A stretch of 35,199 bases of DNA from Selaginella moellendorffii (Eukaryota; Streptophyta; Lycopodiopsida; Selaginellales; Selaginellaceae). The stretch's first letter is position 1. Each line of letters starts with the position of its first letter. Under the pieces are notes generated by a model. It did no database searches, had not been told where the DNA came from, and saw only the letters and a program-made list of their open reading frames with translations. Where the stretch lies: contig NW_003314481.1 of the NCBI RefSeq assembly GCF_000143415.4, forward strand, positions 18,554 through 53,752. Direction: 5' to 3'. Made by a program: the position numbers and the translations under genes. This document shows, piece after piece, positions 18,152 to 24,176 of the stretch.

Positions 18152-18265
18152 CCGGTTTAGGGTTTAGGCTTTAGGGTTTTAGGGTTTAGGGTTTAGGGTT
18201 TAGGGTTTAGGGTTTTAGGGTTTAGGGTTTAGGGTTTAGGGGTTTAGGGTTTAGGGTTTAGGGTT
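18152..18265 (+). repeat. Interstitial telomere tract 2
   Basis: TTTAGGG units with several length variants (TTTTAGGG, TTTAGGGG, TTTAGGC), beginning at a CCGGTTTAGGG seam and ending at the degenerate PLE tip. Confidence 0.9.
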
Positions 18266-18351
18266 TTAGGCGCGTGTAGGCGTTTAGGGTCAAAGACACC
18301 CCGTGGTGTTGCAATCCGGCGAGATTGCGGCACCACTTTGTGCAATCCACA
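18266..18351 (-). mobile_element. PLE 3'-end stub, extreme 5' truncation
   Basis: TTAGGCGCGTGTAGGCG followed by GTCAAAGACACCCCG and GTGCAATCCACA is the last 85 bases or so of the PLE 3' end, cut 5' of GCAATCCACA. It carries private changes (GTGTAGG, GAGATTGCGG), so it is a separate insertion from PLE-1. Its distal edge joins C-strand telomere repeat. Confidence 0.85.
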
Positions 18352-18463
18352 TCCCTAAAACCCTAAACCCTAAACCGGTTTAGGGTTTCCGGTTTTTAGG
18401 GTTTAGGGTTTAGGGTTTAGGGTTTAGGGTTTAGGGTTTAGGGTTTAGGGTTTAGGGTTTAGG
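18352..18463. repeat. Inverted telomere seam and tract 3
   Basis: C-strand units (CCCTAAA, 18352-18376) meet G-strand units head to head in AACCCTAAACCGGTTTAGGG, a palindrome centred at CCGG (18375-18378). A second CCGG follows at 18389-18392, then a regular TTTAGGG tract leads to PLE-1. The structure is what a telomere-telomere end fusion would leave. Confidence 0.85.
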
Positions 18464-18540
18464 ATTTAGGCGCGTTTAGGCGTTTAGGGTCAAAGACACC
18501 CCGTGGTGTTGCAATCCGGCGAGATCGCGGCACCACTTTG
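18464..18540 (-). promoter_or_regulatory. PLE-1 3' tip: telomere-like units and terminal hairpin
   Basis: On the sense strand the element ends GACCCTAAACGCCTAAA followed by CGCGCCTAAATCC, a set of degenerate CCTAAA units that can base-pair with a TTTAGGG overhang. Just inside lies a GTGGTG/CACCAC inverted repeat (18503-18508 and 18531-18536). This tip is conserved at every PLE 3' end in the window. I infer that it is the priming and recognition site. Confidence 0.65.
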
Positions 18541-18650
18541 TGCAATCCACATTCTCCGTGTGCCGTTGTCGAAACGGCGTGATTGAGAGCAAGTAGAGGA
18601 GGCAAAGGAATGAATTTTCATTCATTCGTGAGCGAGGGAGAGGACAAGAG

Positions 18651-18698
18651 ACAACCCGAGACCGGTTTCGTCCTTTTTGGGACTCATCAGCCGGGTGT
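18651..18698 (-). ncRNA. Hammerhead ribozyme (PLE-1)
   Basis: The sense strand reads CCCGGCTGATGAG, then a GTCC/GGAC stem II with CAAAAA loop, then GACGAAACCGGTC. Cleavage triplet GTC, predicted cut between 18660 and 18659. Stem I pairs ACCCGG with TCGGGT. Stem III is the palindrome ACCGGT, which favours pairing between two ribozymes in cis or trans. It differs from the PLE-old ribozyme mainly at the cleavage triplet. Confidence 0.93.
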
Positions 18699-18737
18699 AG
18701 TCGTCTAGTGTCTACCCTAACCCTAGCTCGGTGCCGA

Positions 18738-18766
18738 CTCTACTTATATTTTGGCTCTGTCACGTG
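18738..18766 (-). promoter_or_regulatory. TATA box and G-box in PLE-1 3' region
   Basis: The sense strand has TATAAGTAGAG (18748-18738), 50 bases upstream of the hammerhead start, the same spacing as the TATA box of PLE-old. A CACGTG G-box core lies just upstream (18761-18766). A start about 30 nt downstream would fall in CTAGGGTTAGGGTAG. Because PLE copies are head-to-tail, a promoter here would transcribe the next proximal copy; for PLE-1 itself the equivalent is in PLE-2. Confidence 0.55.
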
Positions 18767-19044
18767 GCGCGAGTCCGTGTGGCGGCCATGCGAGGTGGCG
18801 TGGCAGCGTTGGCTCGCGAGGGTGCGAACGTAGCACAGCTGGTGTTGGTTACTCCACAGCAGTGGTAGTCGCGGAGAATGACTTCGGCGGATCGCCGAAG
18901 ACAGTAAGCGTTCGTCCGGCGGGTGACGTACCTTTGATGCGAGATAACTTGTGAACGCGGCATGATATGATGCATGCATTACGTCCACAATGCTTGTATC
19001 ACTTGTACGTACCCGGCGACGAAAAAACGTGGTTCACTTTGCAG

Positions 19045-19411
19045 GGAATATTCTCGGAATATTCCGTCGTTGACCGTTGACCCCGCGTTGACCGTGTGTG
19101 GACTGTGGTGGTGGAGGGCCTGAGGTCACTCATACATACCCGGAGTCCAGCGGTTGCGTCGGGGAGAGCCATCCCGCGAGCTGTCGGCGTGTGTCGCCGA
19201 TGTCGAGGGAGCGGCACCGTTTTAACGGAATACACGCTTTTCCACGAGTCATGTGTGGAGTTCAGAGTTGAAACTCACATATTCACGATCGGAAGGAAGA
19301 GCGGAATCCAACGGTATATGCCGTTTTGACTCGGTCAACAGGGATACAGTCGGAATATTGGGGAATATTCCGTTCTGACCGTTGACTCCGCGTTGACCTG
19401 GCGTTGACTCG
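19045..19411. repeat. Duplicated GGAATATTCC / TTGAC module in PLE-1 3' UTR
   Basis: Two related blocks, 19045-19095 and 19352-19411, each have paired GAATATTC palindromes followed by three or four TTGACC/TTGACT units separated by CCGCG-like spacers. TTGAC[CT] is the WRKY W-box core, and GAAnnTTC is the heat-shock element unit. They lie 300-660 bases upstream of the TATA box on the sense strand. GGAATATTCC also recurs in the 3' UTR duplication of PLE-old. Confidence 0.55.
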
Positions 19412-19542
19412 AAGGGGGGGTGGCCTGGAGTGACTTGGGACATACCTGAAGTCCATCGGCCAGACCCTGGGAGTCATAGGGTATGCGGAGAGGGATGCAA
19501 ACATATGCTTCCGTGTCTTGCAAAGTGTGGTACAAGACGTGG

Positions 19543-21804
19543 CTAAGCTCGCGGAGGGAGCTTGGCCCTGACCAGGAACGAACCGAGGTTCGGGGAGCGT
19601 CTCCAACACGTAATCACTCGGGGGAGTGTGTCTGCGGGAGCTTCATCCATCACCTGTTTAGGGTTTAGGATGTCCCCCAAGCCTAGCTGCGCGCTGTGGA
19701 GTGTGTAAGGCAGCTTGAAGGCGAGGGGGGCCCGTCGACAGGCGTCGCTAGAGCGGCGCGAACGTGCAAGGAGAGCTTGATGTCGCTGGTCGTAGGAGAT
19801 GCCGGAGAAGCAGTGATGGAGGAAGGAGGTCGGGTATCCCCGGGCACGGAGGCGGTGGTAGAACCGCGTGCGCATGGTGTGGAATCCATCGGCCGTGCTC
19901 TCGCGGAGGAGGTATCTGCGGAGCTCGCTGCGGATGAATGCCACCTTCTGGTGCCGTGGGTGAACCGACGTCCAGGGGAGGTACTGGTAGGCATTGAGGG
20001 GCTTCTGGAACGTGGACGAGTCGAGGCAGCCTGTCTCTTCAAAGCGAGGGCCTTTGAAGAAGTGGATATCGAGGATATCCAACTCTTCGAGCGAGATCAC
20101 CGAGGTGATCTTGATCGAAGGACACAGCGTGCCGTATCCTCGGAGCCATCGTTCGAGGCCTGCTCGTGTACCTGTCCAAATGCCCACTCCGTCATCTATG
20201 TACCTTCGTAGATAGAAGGGCCAGTCGTTGGTGGCGTGCTTGTACTCGGCTTCAAGAGAGCAGAGGAAGAGACAAGCGTAGACCACCGCAAAGTTGGAGC
20301 CCATCGCTGTGCCGCGGATCTGCTGGTAGATGTTACCGTCAAACTCCACGTAGTTGTGCTCCAGGACGAGGGCAGCCGCAGCCATGAGGAATCGCGAGCG
20401 TGTGGTGTTGCCGTACTCGGCAAACACAAAGTCGCGGAGGCGTTGGAGACCCTCTCGTGTGGGGATGCTTGGGTAGAGGCTCTCTACGTCGAACGTGAAG
20501 AGCCAGCAGTCCCGCGGGAGCTGTAGGTGGAGGAGGTCCTGTAGCAGCGTGAGCGAATCAGCGAGAAACGTTGGCTGCTTCAGCAGGATGTCGTAGAGCT
20601 GGCGGTGAAGCCACCGCGCGAGGGGCTCCCACAAAGTGCCGATATAGCTCGCAATTGGCCGGCCCTTTATTGGCTGCTTGTGTATTTTCGGGAGAAAATA
20701 CAGCATGCAAGCTTGCCGGGGTACGGCGGGCTGGTGCAGCAGGAACTGCTGCGTGGAGTTGTCGAGCCATGAGCAGCTGCGGTACTTTGTGATGAGCTCA
20801 GCGAGGCGTTCCTGGAGGGCCTTGGATGGCACGGAGGGGACCTTCACATAAACGAGTGGGTCGTTCAGTTGGCGCAGAGCCTCCTTCGTGTACCAATCGC
20901 GATCCAGAATCACCGCTCCAAGGTTTTTATCCGCGGGCTTGATGACGATGGAGGTGTCCGTCGCGAGAGAGCAGAGGGCACGCTTCTTCCAACCGTGAGC
21001 GAAGGAGCGAGGCTTGTGTGCTCCTTCAAGCCTGTGGAGCAGGCTGCCTCGCAAGTGTGCTAGGCGTCGTTCCACATGCGCTGGTGCTGGAGGCGGCTCG
21101 AAGATCGGGTTCGGTACTCGGAACTCCGGCAGGGCTGAGTCGTCGTCCTTGAAGAGGTGACGGAGTCGGACGGCTCGGCAGAGAGCATCAGAGCTTTCCA
21201 CGATCTGTGGGGCTCTGAGCGGTGCCGGGTTCGGGATGTACCTCAGGCCGAGGGAGAGGAGACGGATCTCGGCAGCTGAGAGAGTCCTGCTCGAGAGGTT
21301 GTGTACGGCTCCAGTCTCCACTCGGTTCTCGAACTTCGAGACTGGCCGTTGTCCTGCGATGTCGAGGGTGGCCTTAGACGGACTGGTCAGTGGTGACCAG
21401 TAGTCTTGAGGATTCCCCTCACAGGGACTTTGACGGTTGGTGAGCGTGAGCGCGAGCGTGAGCGGCGTCGTGGTGCTGGGGTCCTGCTCCTGCGGCTGGC
21501 AGGGGTCTGGCTCCGTCCAGGGCGAGGTCGAGGGCTGCGTGTGCGAGCTCCCTTGCTGCCTCTGGTCGGTGAACGTCCTCGCGGTCGCTGGGGACCTGAG
21601 GTGACCGGTGCCGGTGTCGTGGAGCGTGGGCGTCGCTGCGGGGAGCTGCTGCGGCCGGAGCGGCGAGGGCCAACGTGTCCAGCATTCTTTTCGTGGGAAC
21701 CATGCCGGGCTGGAGATGTCCGGCGCGGAGTCCCCCTCGAAGAAGAAGCCAATGCAGCGGAACGGGTGGGAGGAGTCCCAGTAGTCCCGTTCCGCCGCTG
21801 TCCG
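19543..21804 (-). CDS. PLE-1 ORF2: Penelope-type reverse transcriptase, expressed by -1 frameshift
   Basis: 753 codons after the slippery site. The first 150 or so overlap ORF1 in the -1 frame and include YWDSSHPFRC, conserved in PLE-old. RT follows: PKIHKQPIKGRPIAS near residue 370, FTFDVESLYPSIPTREG near 440 (motif A), RGTAMGSNFAVVYA near 500 (B), and YIDDGVGIW near 535 with both catalytic Asp (C). The chain ends at RRSPNLGSFLVRAKLPPRA, with no GIY-YIG endonuclease, which is typical of telomere-attached PLEs that use a pre-existing 3' end. No in-frame ATG precedes the RT; GTG codons are the only openings. RTs of this class are the closest relatives of telomerase RT. The frame is intact. Confidence 0.9.
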   Translation of the reverse strand, partial: RTAAERDYWDSSHPFRCIGFFFEGDSAPDISSPAWFPRKECWTRWPSPLRPQQLPAATPTLHDTGTGHLRSPATARTFTDQRQQGSSHTQPSTSPWTEPDPCQPQEQDPSTTTPLTLALTLTNRQSPCEGNPQDYWSPLTSPSKATLDIAGQRPVSKFENRVETGAVHNLSSRTLSAAEIRLLSLGLRYIPNPAPLRAPQIVESSDALCRAVRLRHLFKDDDSALPEFRVPNPIFEPPPAPAHVERRLAHLRGSLLHRLEGAHKPRSFAHGWKKRALCSLATDTSIVIKPADKNLGAVILDRDWYTKEALRQLNDPLVYVKVPSVPSKALQERLAELITKYRSCSWLDNSTQQFLLHQPAVPRQACMLYFLPKIHKQPIKGRPIASYIGTLWEPLARWLHRQLYDILLKQPTFLADSLTLLQDLLHLQLPRDCWLFTFDVESLYPSIPTREGLQRLRDFVFAEYGNTTRSRFLMAAAALVLEHNYVEFDGNIYQQIRGTAMGSNFAVVYACLFLCSLEAEYKHATNDWPFYLRRYIDDGVGIWTGTRAGLERWLRGYGTLCPSIKITSVISLEELDILDIHFFKGPRFEETGCLDSSTFQKPLNAYQYLPWTSVHPRHQKVAFIRSELRRYLLRESTADGFHTMRTRFYHRLRARGYPTSFLHHCFSGISYDQRHQALLARSRRSSDACRRAPLAFKLPYTLHSAQLGLGDILNPKQVMDEAPADTLPRVITCWRRSPNLGSFLVRAKLPPRA
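19656..19669 (-). other. Telomere-complementary motif inside the RT frame (PLE-1)
   Basis: Sense CCTAAACCCTAAAC codes for the L-N-P-K of ILNPKQVM. The codons CTA, AAC, CCT and AAA are AT-rich choices within a GC-rich ORF and equal those of PLE-old at 5706-5720. The same string occurs in PLE-2 (26774-26787) and PLE-3 (31613-31626). Confidence 0.7.
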
Positions 21805-24176
21805 TTTCCCTGGTCGTTGCGGGTGGGTGTTGCCGACCGGGATCCGGCTTCGTCGGCGTTGGCGGCGAAGGACACGCGGTGCCTCTTGCTCGAATCCTGC
21901 GCATGCTTACCCGGTGTGCCGTCACGTTGCTCTCGCGCTTTGTTCTTCTTTTCTCGCTTTCTCTTCTTTTTTCCTGTGTGTGACGGCGTAGCATGTCGCT
22001 GGCTTTGGAAGGCCTTCGTAACAGCGGCGTCCACTAGCTCTGCGATGGTCTGCTCCTTGGGGAGGGCATCCGCAGAGGCGTTCGCCGCGTCGATGGCCTC
22101 CTCCAGTCTCCGCGTCGCCGTCGCCTGTGTTCGGTGCTCGATGCCCTTGCCGGCCATAAAGAACGATGTCTCGGTGTGGAACTTGAGGGTACACCGTTGC
22201 TTGAGGGCGAGCAGGTGGTGGTAGACGGCATCATGCTCTGTGGCGCTGCAATAACTGAGTGTGGAGGTGACGAGATCCTCGAGTCGGCTGCGAAAGAGAT
22301 CCCTGAGACCCGAGGAGACGAGCTTCTGGAGTGTCTCGATCTCGTCCTCGCGAGCCTTAATGAGGATGTCGTGCAGCTCCGTGAGGTAGCGCTCGTGCGC
22401 CTCAGCAATTCTGCTCGTGAGGCCGTCCTGGGCATGTCGAGACACCTTGAGCTTCGGTGGGCGTGTGCGGAGCGACTGCGGGCGTTTCTTTTGCTCTTTC
22501 AGGTCCTTGAGGCCCTGGAGAGCGGATCTCGACGACACCAGAGTGTTGTACTCCTGCAGAAATTCTTGCAGGGAGCTCGCGAGGATGCTGTTGAAGGCTC
22601 CATCGATGTTCTTGAAGCCTCCAAGCGTGTAGCCGTCTTCTGCTCCAACAGCCAGTGGCGGAGGTGGCGCAGCTGGTGGCTCGGGTGTGCGTCCCGGAGC
22701 TGGCTGGCCTGAACATCGCTCTGGCTGGGGAGGGATGGGCTCAGCATCTGTGCGTGTCCTCTGTGCTGCCGAGTGGCCTCGCGGTGGCGAAGTGACCGGA
22801 GGGTCCACTGGAGCAGGAGGAGGACGTCGCAGCTCCTGCGATGCTGCACGCGGAGATGCATGTGTCCGTGTCGTGCGTGTCGAGGGTGCCCGCTGTGCTG
22901 GCGAGGCCCGTGGTGTCAGGGGTGGCGGTCCAGCCTCCGGAGAGCGAGGTGTGGACGGCCGTTCTGGCATCGAGCTGTGAGGAGGCGTTCGTCGAGTCCG
23001 CGTCGAAGGTGTCAGGTGCGGAGGCGTAGACACCGGCTGCTCCTGTCGGTGGGACGTGGTGGGCCTGGGCTGGACAGGTCGTGAGACAGAGCCATGCGTC
23101 GCGGGTGACGGAGGCTGTCGCAGGGGCTGTCGCAGTGAGCCAGGTCCTGGAAGGCCTCTCTCCGATGGGGGTCGCTGCTCTGCTGCCATGGCAAGGGCAG
23201 GCCTGGGCAGCGATGACACGGGATTCGGCACCACAGGTGGTGGGAAGATCCGTCGCATCGCTGTAGCACTCGGCTCTGCAGTCAAAGGGCCAGGGTTGGC
23301 AGGGAGGACCCCGTGCGGGTAGGCTCCACGGTCCCGTAGGAGGGACTCAAACGTATCCTGGAATTGAGATCTGACGTAGCGATATGGAAAGTTTGCCACG
23401 TAAAAAGAGCGGAGGTCTCTCTGATGGCGTGGGGCTCGAAGTGCACGTGGCAGATCCGGCATGGGGAACCGGCGCATTGGCTGGACAGCCACGTGTTCCA
23501 CATGCGCCACGTGCTCGGTGCCCTCAGCCTGGGAAACCTCCTGCTCCGATGTTGGGCTGTCGCAATTCGCCGTGGGTGATGCTGCCGTGTTTGCCATGCA
23601 GCGCTCCTGTGCAGCAGAGTGTGGACCGTGTCTCATACTCTGCTGCAGCCTGCTCATGTCAGGGCTGCGCGCCACAGAGTCCGAGGAGTTCTGTGGTGTG
23701 GCCGTGTCAGAGGAGGTGGGAGGTCGCTGCAATGCCGAACATAGTGCCTCGTTGCAGAAAAAGTTGGCAACACTCGAAAGAGTGTCGTCTTGTTCCAGGT
23801 TCTCCAAACGCGTCTCAATGTGAGCCGTGATGACACGCGTAGTGCGGAGCCGCAGCGCACGTCTAGTGTCCAGAACTCGCTTGAGGTACGGCGAGAGTGG
23901 TCGGTGCGACGCACGTTCGTCGTAGATGGCCTCAGCGAGGAGCTGGGAGTGTTCACGCGACGAGGTAGCTCGTGACGTGGTTCCCAGCTCAGATTGGAGC
24001 ACTGGAGCTGGAGGAACTGGAGCGTAACCTGTCTCTGCAGTAGTCATGGCGTGGTTGGAGCTCCCTGGTGCTGCTGGCCCTGGTGGCATGAGCGGTGAGG
24101 GGTCCATGATGTCGTGACTGTCTGGTATAGGCACTAGAGCAGCAGATGGTAAAGGTGGCAGTGGCGTCGCTGGCAT
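21387..24176 (-). CDS. PLE-1 ORF1: helical, RS-rich protein of unknown function
   Basis: 929 codons from an ATG at 24176. Residues 1-520 are Pro/Ser/Thr-rich and low in complexity. About 520-745 is a helix-rich segment (from NIDGAFNSILASSLQEF to LPKEQTIAELVDAAVTKAF), probably coiled coil, and is the part conserved in PLE-old. A basic cluster KKKRKREKKNK near 737 looks like a nuclear localisation signal. The C-terminal 130 residues are Arg/Ser/Pro-rich (RSPTRGSKGARTRSPRPRPG), suggesting RNA binding. The slippery site lies at codons 790-791, so -1 frameshifting replaces the RS tail with the RT, giving a fusion of about 1544 residues. Similarity to SR splicing factors is compositional only. Confidence 0.8.
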   Translation of the reverse strand: MPATPLPPLPSAALVPIPDSHDIMDPSPLMPPGPAAPGSSNHAMTTAETGYAPVPPAPVLQSELGTTSRATSSREHSQLLAEAIYDERASHRPLSPYLKRVLDTRRALRLRTTRVITAHIETRLENLEQDDTLSSVANFFCNEALCSALQRPPTSSDTATPQNSSDSVARSPDMSRLQQSMRHGPHSAAQERCMANTAASPTANCDSPTSEQEVSQAEGTEHVAHVEHVAVQPMRRFPMPDLPRALRAPRHQRDLRSFYVANFPYRYVRSQFQDTFESLLRDRGAYPHGVLPANPGPLTAEPSATAMRRIFPPPVVPNPVSSLPRPALAMAAEQRPPSERGLPGPGSLRQPLRQPPSPATHGSVSRPVQPRPTTSHRQEQPVSTPPHLTPSTRTRRTPPHSSMPERPSTPRSPEAGPPPLTPRASPAQRAPSTRTTRTHASPRAASQELRRPPPAPVDPPVTSPPRGHSAAQRTRTDAEPIPPQPERCSGQPAPGRTPEPPAAPPPPLAVGAEDGYTLGGFKNIDGAFNSILASSLQEFLQEYNTLVSSRSALQGLKDLKEQKKRPQSLRTRPPKLKVSRHAQDGLTSRIAEAHERYLTELHDILIKAREDEIETLQKLVSSGLRDLFRSRLEDLVTSTLSYCSATEHDAVYHHLLALKQRCTLKFHTETSFFMAGKGIEHRTQATATRRLEEAIDAANASADALPKEQTIAELVDAAVTKAFQSQRHATPSHTGKKKRKREKKNKAREQRDGTPGKHAQDSSKRHRVSFAANADEAGSRSATPTRNDQGNGQRRNGTTGTPPTRSAALASSSRGTPRRTSPARHGSHEKNAGHVGPRRSGRSSSPQRRPRSTTPAPVTSGPQRPRGRSPTRGSKGARTRSPRPRPGRSQTPASRRSRTPAPRRRSRSRSRSPTVKVPVRGILKTTGHH
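21754..21810 (-). promoter_or_regulatory. -1 ribosomal frameshift signal (PLE-1)
   Basis: The slippery heptamer GGGAAAC (21810-21804) is in ORF1 register G GGA AAC. Spacer is 5 nt. The 13-bp stem has 5' arm GCGGCGGAACGGG (21798-21786) and 3' arm CCCGTTCCGCTGC (21766-21754), with one G-U. Inside it, a second TGGGA/TCCCA stem closes a CTCC loop. After slipping, CGG at 21804 opens the RT frame. GGGAAAC is an established -1 slippery sequence, and the spacer falls in the usual 5-9 nt range. Confidence 0.85.

Noticed and set aside
17917-18463. Short regular repeats as a CRISPR array
   Set aside because: The repeats are TTTAGGG telomere units with no unique spacers, in a plant-type sequence.
18651-18698. 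Link between the hammerhead CCGGTTT and the CCGGTTTAGGG telomere seams
   Set aside because: They share only seven bases, and the following sequence differs (CGTCC against AGGG); chance or convergent use of CCGG is enough.
21387-21800. ORF1 RS tail as a host SR splicing factor
   Set aside because: Only the RS composition matches; no RRM is visible, and the frame lies inside a retroelement next to its RT.
21406-22224. 272-codon + strand ORF opposite ORF1, repeated in each PLE
   Set aside because: It is the complement of the Arg/Ser-rich ORF1 tail. GC-rich composition keeps the opposite frame open, and its protein is compositional only. The same applies to the other + strand ORFs across the PLE copies.
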